64,000 nt of DNA from Gordius sp. MW1 (taxonomy: Eukaryota; Nematomorpha; Gordioida; Gordea; Gordiidae), in NCBI GenBank assembly GCA_964036665.1, contig OZ038532.1:13844537-13908536 (forward strand), given 5' to 3'. Below, piece after piece: positions 49,805 to 61,279 of this stretch (position 1 is the stretch's first letter; every line of letters starts with the position of its first letter). Under the pieces are notes generated by a model. It did not search any database and was not told the DNA's origin. It was given only the letters and a program-made list of their open reading frames with translations. Both the position numbers and the translations under genes were made by a program.

Positions 49805-49812
49805 GTCAAAAT
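49805..49812 (+). repeat. Right target-site duplication (GTCAAAAT)
   Basis: A perfect repeat of 48653-48660. It is followed by GATAGTTCTCGCAGC, which is the normal continuation of a B-type monomer. The perfect match suggests that the insertion is young, although array homogenisation could also preserve it. Confidence 0.93.
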
Positions 49813-52533
49813 GATAGTTCTCGCAGCTTAAAACCTCTTTTCGGAAGTCAATTGAGAAAAATAGGATTCTCAAATTGGCTTACTTTTATATATTTTTTTA
49901 TGCTCTTTCACATAGAATCAAAAAAAATAAATATTTTTACCTCAAAATTTTTCACATATTTTTCTTTGAACCGTATTCATCCGATGAAAGTTGTCGTAGA
50001 CTTGGTTTCTATGATCCCAAGTAAAAATTTATCAGAATCTGAAAACTATTACTTTGAAATCATAATCGCATAGAGCCATTTTCAAAAATTAAGCATCACG
50101 TTGCGATACAACAAACTAATCGCAACAATAAAACGTTGTCTTTTGTCAAAATGATAGTTTTCGCAGCTTAAAACCTCTTTTCGGAAGTCAATCGAGGATA
50201 ATAGGATTCTCAAATTGGCTTACTTTTTTATATTTTTTCATGCTCTTTCACATAGAATTGAAAAAAATAAATATTTTTACCTCAAAATTTTTCACATATT
50301 TTTCTTTGAACCGTATTCATCCGATGAAAGTTGTCGTTTTCAGACTTGGTTTCTATGATCCCAAGTAAAAATTTATCAGAATCTGAAAACTATTACTTTG
50401 AAATCATGATCGCATAGAGCCATTTTCAAAAATTAAGCATCACGTTGCGATACAACAAACTAATCGCAACAATAAAACGTTGTCTTTTGTCAAAATGATA
50501 GTTCTCGCAGCTTAAAACCTCTTTTCGGAAGTCAATCGAGGATAATAGGATTCTCAAATTGGCTTACTTTTATATATTTTTTTATGCTCTTTCACATAGA
50601 ATCAAAAAAAATAAATATTTTTACCTCAAAATTTTTCACATATTTTTCTTTGAACCGTATTCATCCGATGAAAGTTGTCGTTTTCAGACGTGGTTTCTAA
50701 GATCCCAAGTAAAAATTTATCAGTGAAAACTATTACTTTGAAATCATGATCGCATAGAGCCATTTTCAAAAATTAAGCATCACGTTGCGATACAACAAAC
50801 TAATCGCAACAATAAAACGTTGTCTTTTGTCAAAATGATAGTTCTCGCAGCTTAAAACCTCTTTTCGGAAGTCAATCGAGGATAATAGGATTCTCAAATT
50901 GGCTTACTTTTATATATTTTTTCATGCTCTTTCACATAGAATTGAAAAAAATAAATATTCTTACCTCAAAATTTTTCACATATTTTTCTTTGAAACGTAT
51001 TCATCCGATGAAAGTTGTCGTTTTCAGACGTGGTTTCTATGATCCCAAGTAAAAATTTATCAGAATCAGAGAAATGTTACTTTGAAATCATGATCGCATA
51101 GGTCATTTTTAAAAATTAAACACTCACGTTGCGATACAACAAACTAATCGCAACAATAAAACGTTGTCTTTTGTCAAAATGAATAGTTCTGGCAGCTTAA
51201 AACCTCTTTTCGGAAGTAAATCGAGGATAATAGGATTCTCAAATTGGCTTACTTTTATATATTTTTTCATGCTCTTTCACATAGAATGAAAAAAATAAAT
51301 ATTTTTACGTCAAAATTTTTCATATAGTTTTCTTTCAACCGTATGCATCCGATGAAAGTTGTCGTTTTCAGACGTGGTTTCGATGATAAAAAGTAAAAAT
51401 TTATCAGAATCAGAAAACTATTACTTTGAAATCATGATCGCATAGAGCCATTTTCAAAAATTAAGCATCACGTTGCGATACAACAAACTAATCGCAACAA
51501 TAAAACGTTGTCTTTTGTCAAAATGATAGTTCTCGCAGCTTAAAACCTCTTTTCGGAAGTCAATCGAGGATAATAGGATTCTCAAATTGGCTTACTTTTA
51601 TATATTTTTTCATGCTCTTTCACATAGAATTGAAAAAAATAAATATTCTTACTCAAAATTTTTCACATATTTTTCTTTGAACCGTATTCATCCGATGAAA
51701 GTTGTCGTTTTCAGACGTGGTTTCTATGATCCCAAGTAAAAATTTATCAGAATCTAAAAACTACTACTTTAAAATCATGATCGCATAGTGCATTTTTGAA
51801 AAATTAAGCACTCACGTTGCGATCAAACTAATCGCAACAATAAAACGTTGTCTTTTGTCAAAATGATAGTTCTCGCAGCTTAAAACCTCTTTTCGGAAGT
51901 CAATCGAGGATATCAAATTGGCTTACTTTTATATATTTTTTCATGCTCTTTCACATAGAATTGAAAAAAATAAATATTCTTACCTCAAAATTTTTCACAT
52001 ATTTTTCTTTGAAACGTATTCATCCGATGAAGGTTGTCGTTTTCAGACGTGGTTTCTATGATCCCAAGTAAAAATTTATCAGAATCAGAGAAATGTTACT
52101 TTGAAATCATGATCGCATAGGTCATTTTTGAAAAATTAAACACTCACGTTGCGATACAACAAACTAATCGCAACAATAAAACTTTGTCTTTTGTCAAAAT
52201 GAATAGTTCTGGCAGCTTAAAACCTCTTTTCGGAAGTAAATCGAGGATAATAGGATTCTCAAATTGGCTTACTTTTATATATTTTTTCATGCTCTTTCAC
52301 ATAGAATTGAAAAAAATAAATATTTATACCTCAAAATTTTTCACATATTTTTCTTTGAACCGTATTCATCCGATGAAAGTTGTCGTAGACTTGGTTTCTA
52401 TGATCCCAAGTAAAAATTTATCAGAATCTGAAAACTATTACTTTGAAATCATAATCGCATAGAGCCATTTTCAAAAATTAAGCATCACGTTGCGATACAA
52501 CAAACTAATCGCAACAATAAAATGTTGTCTTTT

Positions 52534-52541
52534 GTCAAAAT
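52534..52541 (+). other. Empty insertion site, paralogue 1
   Basis: An uninterrupted GTCAAAAT at the position equivalent to the hAT insertion. The flanks carry the same private variants as the filled site: AAAATGTTGTC (T instead of C) a few bases upstream, and GTCAATTGAGAAAAATAGG downstream. The filled copy is longer by exactly 1,152 bp (1,144 element plus 8 duplication), which confirms the element boundaries. Confidence 0.92.
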
Positions 52542-55500
52542 GATAGTTCTCGCAGCTTAAAACCTCTTTTCGGAAGTCAATTGAGAAAAATAGGATTCTC
52601 AAATTGGCTTACTTTTATATATTTTTTTATGCTCTTTCACATAGAATCAAAAAAAATAAATATTTTTACCTCAAAATTTTTCACATATTTTTCTTTGAAC
52701 CGTATTCATCCGATGAAAGTTGTCGTAGACTTGGTTTCTATGATCCCAAGTAAAAATTTATCAGAATCTGAAAACTATTACTTTGAAATCATAATCGCAT
52801 AGAGCCATTTTCAAAAATTAAGCATCACGTTGCGATACAACAAACTAATCGCAACAATAAAACGTTGTCTTTTGTCAAAATGATAGTTTTCGCAGCTTAA
52901 AACCTCTTTTCGGAAGTCAATCGAGGATAATAGGATTCCCAAATTGGCTTACTTTTATATATTTTTTCATGCTCTTTCACATAGAATTGAAAAAAATAAA
53001 TATTTTTACCTCAAAATTTTTCACATATTTTTCTTTGAACCGTATTCATCCGATGAAAGTTGTCGTTTTCAGACTTGGTTTCTATGATCCCAAGTAAAAA
53101 TTTATCAGAATCTGAAAACTATTACTTTGAAATCATGATCGCATAGAGCCATTTTCAAAAATTAAGCATCACGTTGCGATACAACAAACTAATCGCAACA
53201 ATAAAACGTTGTCTTTTGTCAAAATGATAGTTCTCGCAGCTTAAAACCTCTTTTCGGAAGTCAATCGAGGATAATAGGATTCTCAAATTGGCTTACTTTT
53301 ATATATTTTTTTATGCTCTTTCACATAGAATCAAAAAAAATAAATATTTTTACCTCAAAATTTTTCACATATTTTTCTTTGAACCGTATTCATCCGATGA
53401 AAGTTGTCGTTTTCAGACGTGGTTTCTAAGATCCCAAGTAAAAATTTATCAGTGAAAACTATTACTTTGAAATCATGATCGCATAGAGCCATTTTCAAAA
53501 ATTAAGCATCACGTTGCGATACAACAAACTAATCGCAACAATAAAACGTTGTCTTTTGTCAAAATGATAGTTCTCGCAGCTTAAAACCTCTTTGCGGAAG
53601 TCAATCGAGGATAATAGGATTCTCAAATTGCCTTACTTTTATATATTTTTTCATGCTCTTTCACATAGAATTGAAAAAAATAAATATTTTTACCTCAAAA
53701 TTTTTCACATATTTTTCTTTGAACCGTATTCATCCGATGAAAGTTGTCGTTTTCAGACGTGGTTTCTATGATCCCAAGTAAAAATTTATCAGAATCTAAA
53801 AACTATTACTTTGAAATGATAATCGCATAGAGCAGTTTTCAAAAATTCAGCACTCACGTTGCGATACAACAAACTAATCGCAACAATAAAACGTTGTCTT
53901 TTGTCAAAATGATAGTTTTCGCAGCTTAAAACCTCTTTTCGGAAGTCAATCGAGGATAATAGGATTCTCAAATTGGCTTACTTTTTTATATTTTTTCATG
54001 CTCTTTCACATAGAATTGAAAAAAATAAATATTTTTACCTCAAAATTTTTCACATATTTTTCTTTGAACCGTATTCATCCGATGAAAGTTGTCGTTTTCA
54101 GACTTGGTGTCTATGATCCCAAGTAAAAATTTATCAGAATCTGAAAACTATTACTTTGAAATCATGATCGCATAGAGCCATTTTCAAAAATTAAGCATCA
54201 CGTTGCGATACAACAAACTAATCGCAACAATAAAACGTTGTCTTTTGTCAAAATGATAGTTCTCGCAGCTTAAAACCTCTTTTCGGAAGTCAATCGAGGA
54301 TAATAGGATTCTCAAATTGGCTTACTTTTATATATTTTTTTATGCTCTTTCACATAGAATCAAAAAAAATAAATATTTTTACCTCAAAATTTTTCACATA
54401 TTTTTCTTTGAACCGTATTCATCCGATGAAAGTTGTCGTTTTCAGACGTGGTTTCTAAGATCCCAAGTAAAAATTTATCAGTGAAAACTATTACTTTGAA
54501 ATCATGATCGCATAGAGCCATTTTCAAAAATTAAGCATCACGTTGCGATACAACAAACTAATCGCAACAATAAAACGTTGTCTTTTGTCAAAATGATAGT
54601 TCTCGCAGCTTAAAACCTCTTTTCGGAAGTCAATCGAGGATAATAGGATTCTCAAATTGGCTTACTTTTATATATTTTTTCATGCTCTTTCACATAGAAT
54701 TGAAAAAAATAAATATTCTTACCTCAAAATTTTTCACATATTTTTCTTTGAAACGTATTCATCCGATGAAAGTTGTCGTTTTCAGACGTGGTTTCTATGA
54801 TCCCAAGTAAAAATTTATCAGAATCAGAGAAATGTTACTTTGAAATCATGATCGCATAGGTCATTTTTGAAAAATTAAACACTCACGTTGCGATACAACA
54901 AACTAATCGCAACAATAAAACGTTGTCTTTTGTCAAAATGAATAGTTCTGGCAGCTTAAAACCTCTTTTCGGAAGTAAATCGAGGATAATAGGATTCTCA
55001 AATTGGCTTACTTTTATATATTTTTTCATGCTCTTTCACATAGAATGAAAAAAATAAATATTTTTACGTCAAAATTTTTCATATAGTTTTCTTTCAACCG
55101 TATGCATCCGATGAAAGTTGTCGTTTTCAGACGTGGTTTCGATGATAAAAAGTAAAAATTTATCAGAATCAGAAAACTATTACTTTGAAATCATGATCGC
55201 ATAGAGCCATTTTCAAAAATTAAGCATCACGTTGCGATACAACAAACTAATCGCAACAATAAAACGTTGTCTTTTGTCAAAATGATAGTTCTCGCAGCTT
55301 AAAACCTCTTTTCGGAAGTCAATCGAGGATAATAGGATTCTCAAATTGGCTTACTTTTATATATTTTTTCATGCTCTTTCACATAGAATTGAAAAAAATA
55401 AATATTCTTACTCAAAATTTTTCACATATTTTTCTTTGAACCGTATTCATCCGATGAAAGTTGTCGTTTTCAGACGTGGTTTCTATGATCCCAAGTAAAA

Positions 55501-56292
55501 ATTTATCAGAATCTAAAAACTACTACTTTAAAATCATGATCGCATAGTGCATTTTTGAAAAATTAAGCACTCACGTTGCGATCAAACTAATCGCAACAAT
55601 AAAACGTTGTCTTTTGTCAAAATGATAGTTCTCGCAGCTTAAAACCTCTTTTCGGAAGTCAATCGAGGATATCAAATTGGCTTACTTTTATATATTTTTT
55701 CATGCTCTTTCACATAGAATTGAAAAAAATAAATATTCTTACCTCAAAATTTTTCACATATTTTTCTTTGAAACGTATTCATCCGATGAAGGTTGTCGTT
55801 TTCAGACGTGGTTTCTATGATCCCAAGTAAAAATTTATCAGAATCAGAGAAATGTTACTTTGAAATCATGATCGCATAGGTCATTTTTGAAAAATTAAAC
55901 ACTCACGTTGCGATACAACAAACTAATCGCAACAATAAAACGTTGTCTTTTGTCAAAATGAATAGTTCTGGCAGCTTAAAACCTCTTTTCGGAAGTAAAT
56001 CGAGGATAATAGGATTCTCAAATTGGCTTACTTTTATATATTTTTTCATGCTCTTTCACATAGAATTGAAAAAAATAAATATTTATACCTCAAAATTTTT
56101 CACATATTTTTCTTTGAACCGTATTCATCCGATGAAAGTTGTCGTAGACTTGGTTTCTATGATCCCAAGTAAAAATTTATCAGAATCTGAAAACTATTAC
56201 TTTGAAATCATAATCGCATAGAGCCATTTTCAAAAATTAAGCATCACGTTGCGATACAACAAACTAATCGCAACAATAAAATGTTGTCTTTT

Positions 56293-56300
56293 GTCAAAAT
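56293..56300 (+). other. Empty insertion site, paralogue 2
   Basis: The second unfilled sister site, 3,759 bp from the first, with the same upstream AAAATGTTGTC and downstream AATTGAGAAAAATAGG markers. Only one of the three sister copies carries the element, so the copies used to make the 3,759-bp duplication lacked it. Confidence 0.92.
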
Positions 56301-57637
56301 GATAGTTCTCGCAGCTTAAAACCTCTTTTCGGAAGTCAATTGAGAAAAATAGGATTCTCAAATTGGCTTACTTTTATATATTTTTTTATGCTCTTTCACA
56401 TAGAATCAAAAAAAATAAATATTTTTACCTCAAAATTTTTCACATATTTTTCTTTGAACCGTATTCATCCGATGAAAGTTGTCGTAGACTTGGTTTCTAT
56501 GATCCCAAGTAAAAATTTATCAGAATCTGAAAACTATTACTTTGAAATCATAATCGCATAGAGCCATTTTCAAAAATTAAGCATCACGTTGCGATACAAC
56601 AAACTAATCGCAACAATAAAACGTTGTCTTTTGTCAAAATGATAGTTTTCGCAGCTTAAAACCTCTTTTCGGAAGTCAATCGAGGATAATAGGATTCCCA
56701 AATTGGCTTACTTTTATATATTTTTTCATGCTCTTTCACATAGAATTGAAAAAAATAAATATTTTTACCTCAAAATTTTTCACATATTTTTCTTTGAACC
56801 GTATTCATCCGATGAAAGTTGTCGTTTTCAGACTTGGTTTCTATGATCCCAAGTAAAAATTTATCAGAATCTGAAAACTATTACTTTGAAATCATGATCG
56901 CATAGAGCCATTTTCAAAAATTAAGCATCACGTTGCGATACAACAAACTAATCGCAACAATAAAACGTTGTCTTTTGTCAAAATGATAGTTCTCGCAGCT
57001 TAAAACCTCTTTTCGGAAGTCAATCGAGGATAATAGGATTCTCAAATTGGCTTACTTTTATATATTTTTTTATGCTCTTTCACATAGAATCAAAAAAAAT
57101 AAATATTTTTACCTCAAAATTTTTCACATATTTTTCTTTGAACCGTATTCATCCGATGAAAGTTGTCGTTTTCAGACGTGGTTTCTAAGATCCCAAGTAA
57201 AAATTTATCAGTGAAAACTATTACTTTGAAATCATGATCGCATAGAGCCATTTTCAAAAATTAAGCATCACGTTGCGATACAACAAACTAATCGCAACAA
57301 TAAAACGTTGTCTTTTGTCAAAATGATAGTTCTCGCAGCTTAAAACCTCTTTGCGGAAGTCAATCGAGGATAATAGGATTCTCAAATTGCCTTACTTTTA
57401 TATATTTTTTCATGCTCTTTCACATAGAATTGAAAAAAATAAATATTTTTACCTCAAAATTTTTCACATATTTTTCTTTGAACCGTATTCATCCGATGAA
57501 AGTTGTCGTTTTCAGACGTGGTTTCTATGATCCCAAGTAAAAATTTATCAGAATCTAAAAACTATTACTTTGAAATGATAATCGCATAGAGCAGTTTTCA
57601 AAAATTCAGCACTCACGTTGCGATACAACAAACTAAT

Positions 57638-60600
57638 CACAACAATAAAACGTTGTCTTTTGTCAAAATGATAGTTCTCGCAGCTTAAAACCTCTTTTCG
57701 GAAGTAAATCGAGGATAATAGGATTCTCAAATTGGCTTACTTTTATATATTTTTTCATGCACTTTCACATAGAATCGAAAAAAATAAATATTTTTACTTC
57801 AAAAATTTTCACATATTTTTCTTTCAACCGTATGCATCCGATTAAAGTTGTCGTTTTCAGACGTGGTTTCGATGATAAAAAGTAAAAATTTATCAGAATC
57901 AGAAAACTATTACTTTGAAATCATGATCGCATAGAGCCATTTTAAAAATTAAGCATCACGTTGCGATACAACAAACTAATCGCAACAATAAAACGTTGTC
58001 TTTTGTCAAAATGATAGTTCTCGCAGCTTAAAACCTCTTTTCGGAAGTCAATCGAGGATAATAGGATTCTCAAATTGGCTTACTTTTATATATTTTTTCA
58101 TGCTCTTTCACATAGAATCGAAAAAAATAAATATTTTAACCTCAAAATTTTTCACATATTTTTCTTTGAACCGTATTCATCCGATGAAAGTTGATGTTTT
58201 CAGACGTGGTTTCTATGATAAAAATAAAAAATTTATCAGAATCTAAAAACTACTACTTTAAAATCATGATCGCATAGTGCATTTTTGAAAAATTAAGCAC
58301 TCACGTTGCGATCAAACTAATCGCAACAATACAACGTTGTCTTTTGTCAAAATGATAGTTCTCGCAGCTTAAAACCTCTTTTCGGAAGTCAATCGAGGAT
58401 AATAGGATTCTCAAATTGGCTTACTTTTATATATTTTTTCATGCTCTTTCACATAGAATCGAAAAAAATAAATATTCTTACCTCAAAATTTTTCACATAT
58501 TTTTCTTTGAAACGTATTAATCCGATAAAAGTTGTCGTTTTCAGACGTGGTTTCTATGATCCCAAGTAAAAATTTATCAGAATCAGAGAAATGTTACTTT
58601 GAAATCATGATCGCATAGAGCAGTTTTCAAAAATTAAGCATCACGTTGCGATACAACAAACTAATCGCAACAATAAAACGTTGTCTTTTGTCAAAATGAT
58701 AGTTTTCGCAGCTTAAAACCTCTTTTCGGAAGTCAATCGAGGATAATAGGATTCTCAAATTGGCTTACTTTTATATATTTTTTCATGCTCTTTCACATAG
58801 AATTGAAAAAAATAAATATTTTTACCTCAAAATTTTTCACATATTTTTCTTTGAACCGTATTCATCCGATGAAAGTTGTCGTTTTCAGACTTGGTTTCTA
58901 TGATCCCAAGTAAAAATTTATCAAAATCTGAAAACTACTACTTTGAAATCATGATCGCATAGAGCCATTTTCAAAAATTAAGCATCACGTTGCGATACAA
59001 CAAACTAATCGCAACAATAAAACGTTGTCTTTTGTCAAAATGATAGTTCTCGCAGCTTAAAACCTCTTTTCGGAAGTCAATCGAGGATAATAGGATTCTC
59101 AAATTGGCTTACTTTTATATATTTTTTTATGCTCTTTCACATAGAATCAAAAAAGATAAATATTTTTACCTCAAAATTTTTCACATATTTTTCTTTGAAC
59201 CCTATTCATCCGATGAAAGTTTTCGTTTTCAGACGTGGTTTCTATGATCCCAAGTAAAAATTTATCAGAATCAGAGAAATGTTACTTTGAAATCATGATC
59301 GCATAGTGCATTTTTGTAAAATTAAACACTCACGTTGCGATACAACAAACTAATCGCAACAATAAAACGTTGTCTTTTGTCAAAATGAATAGTTCTGGCA
59401 GCTTAAAACCTCTTTTCGGAAGTAAGTCGAGGATAATAGGATTCTCAAATTGGCTTACTTTTATATATTTTTTCATGCACTTTCACATAGAATCGAAAAA
59501 AATAAATATTTTTACTTCAAAAATTTTCACATATTTTTCTTTCAACCGTATGCATCCGATTAAAGTTGTCGTTTTCAGACGTGGTTTCGATGATAAAAAG
59601 TAAAAATTTATCAGAATCAGAAAACTATTACTTTGAAATCATGATCGCATAGAGCCATTTTCAAAAATTAAGCATCACGTTGCGATACAACAAACTAATC
59701 GCAACAATAAAACGTTGTCTTTTGTCAAAATGATAGTTCTCGCAGCTTAAAACCTCTTTTCGGAAGTCAATCGAGGATAATAGGATTCTTAAATTGGCTC
59801 ACTTTTATATATTTTTTCATGCTCTTTCACATAGAATCGAAAAAAATAAATATTTATACCTCAAAATTTTTCACACATTTTTCTTTCAACCGTATGCATC
59901 CGATGAAAGTTGTCGTTTTCAGACGTGGTTTCGATGATAAAAAGTAAAAATTTATCAGAATCAGAAAACTATTACTTTAAAATCATGATCGCATAGTGCA
60001 TTTTTGAAAAATTAAGCACTCACGTTGCGATACAACAAACTAAGCGCAACAATAAAACGTTGTCTTTTGTCAAAATGATTGTTCTCGCAGCTTAAAACCT
60101 CTTTTCGGAAGTCAATCAGGATAATAGGATTCTCAAATTGGCTTACTTTTATATATTCTTTCATGCTCTTTCACATAGAATGAAAAAAATAAATATTTTT
60201 ACGTCAAAATTTTTCACATATTTTTCTTTCAACCGTATGCATCCGATGAAAGTTGTCGTTTTCAGACGTGGTTTCGATGAGAAAAAGTAAAAATTTATCA
60301 GAATCAGAAAACTATTACTTTGAAATCATGATCGCATAGAGCCATTTTCAAAAATTAAGCATCACGTTGCGATACAACAAACTAATCGCAACAATAAAAC
60401 GTTGTCTTTTGTCAAAATCATAGTTCTCGCAGCTTAAAACCTCTTTTCGGAAGTCAATCGAGGATAATAGGATTCTCAAATTGGCTTACTTTTATATATT
60501 TTTTCATGCTCTTTCACATAGAATTGAAAAAAATAAATATTCTTACCTCAAAATTTTTCACATATTTTTCTTTGAACCGTATTCATCCGATGAAAGTTGT

Positions 60601-61279
60601 CGTTTTCAGACGTGGTTTCTATGATCCCAAGTAAAAATTTATCAGAATCTAAAAACTACTACTTTAAAATCATGATCGCATAGTGCATTTTTGAAAAATT
60701 AAGCAATCACGTTGCGATCAAACTAATCGCAACAATAAAACGTTGTCTTTTGTCAAAATGATAGTTCTCGCAGCTTAAAACCTCTTTTCGGAAGTCAATC
60801 GAGGATAATAGGATTCTCAAATTGGCTTACTTTTATATATTTTTTCATGCTCTTTCACATAGAATTAAAAAAAATAAATATTCTTACCTCAAAATTTTTC
60901 ACATATTTTTCTTTGAAACGTATTCATCCGATGAAAGTTGTCGTTTTCAGACGTGGTTTCTATGATCCCAAGTAAAAATTTATCAGAATCAGAGAAATGT
61001 TACTTTGAAATCATGATCGCATAGGTCATTTTTGAAAAATTAAACACTCACGTTGCGATACAACAAACTAATCGCAACAATAAAACGTTGTCTTTTGTCA
61101 AAATGAATAGTTCTGGCAGCTTAAAACCTCTTTTCGGAAGTAAATCGAGGATAATAGGATTCTCAAATTGGCTTACTTTTATATATTTTTTCATGCTCTT
61201 TCACATAGAATGAAAAAAATAAATATTTTTACGTCAAAATTTTTCATATAGTTTTCTTTCAACCGTATGCATCCGATGA
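57638..61279 (+). repeat. Block related to 44.2-47.5 kb, copy 2
   Basis: This stretch reproduces the rare markers of the 44-47.5 kb block in the same order. It contains clear chimeric points. Near 58617-58640, GAGCAGTTTTCAAAAATT switches to AAGCATCACG instead of CAGCACTCACG. At 59205-59216, CCCTATTCATCC (a 34.0-kb-type left half) joins GAAAGTTTTCG (a 45.4-kb-type right half). Such joins inside monomers at matching phase are what homologous unequal exchange would leave. Confidence 0.78.

Larger units (their letters stand above)
46920..53530 (+). repeat. 2,729-bp tandem duplication, one copy split by the mobile element
   Basis: The first unit is about 46920-50800 and includes the 1,152-bp insertion-plus-target-duplication. 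The second is about 50800-53530. Left of the element the offset is 3,881; right of it the offset is 2,729, and the difference is exactly 1,152. Markers shared by both units are CGAGGATATCAAATTGG (a 12-bp deletion), GATGAAGGTTGTCG, ATTTATACCTC, GTCGTAGACTTGG, AAAATGTTGTC or its neighbour, and AATTGAGAAAAATAGG. The 12-bp deletion recurs at 48030, 51910 and 55670. Confidence 0.85.
50098..57637 (+). repeat. 3,759-bp eleven-monomer tandem duplication
   Basis: The units are about 50098-53856 and 53857-57615, with matching to 57637. The offset is 3,758 until a single-base deletion near 51111 (TTTTTAAAAATT) and 3,759 after it. The left limit is the CACGTTGCG box: upstream, GAGCCATTTTC is replaced by GAGCAGTTTTC. 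The right limit is the G/A difference in the dyad arm at 53879/57638 (ATCGCAAC against ATCACAAC). Both units share ACTTTTTTATATT or ATTCCCAAATTGG variants and the 12-bp deletion monomer. A substitution GGTGTCTATG near 54107 is private to the second unit. Confidence 0.88.

Noticed and set aside
49620-49809. Two overlapping 60-codon minus-strand frames rich in R, E, D and S
   Set aside because: Both are different frames of the CGAGA pentamer arm at the right end of the transposon. Overlap in two frames and low complexity mark them as artefacts.
53789-57730. Minus-strand 60-codon frames at 53789-53971 and 57548-57730
   Set aside because: They are antisense frames of ordinary monomers, opened by local substitutions and copied with the 3,759-bp duplication.
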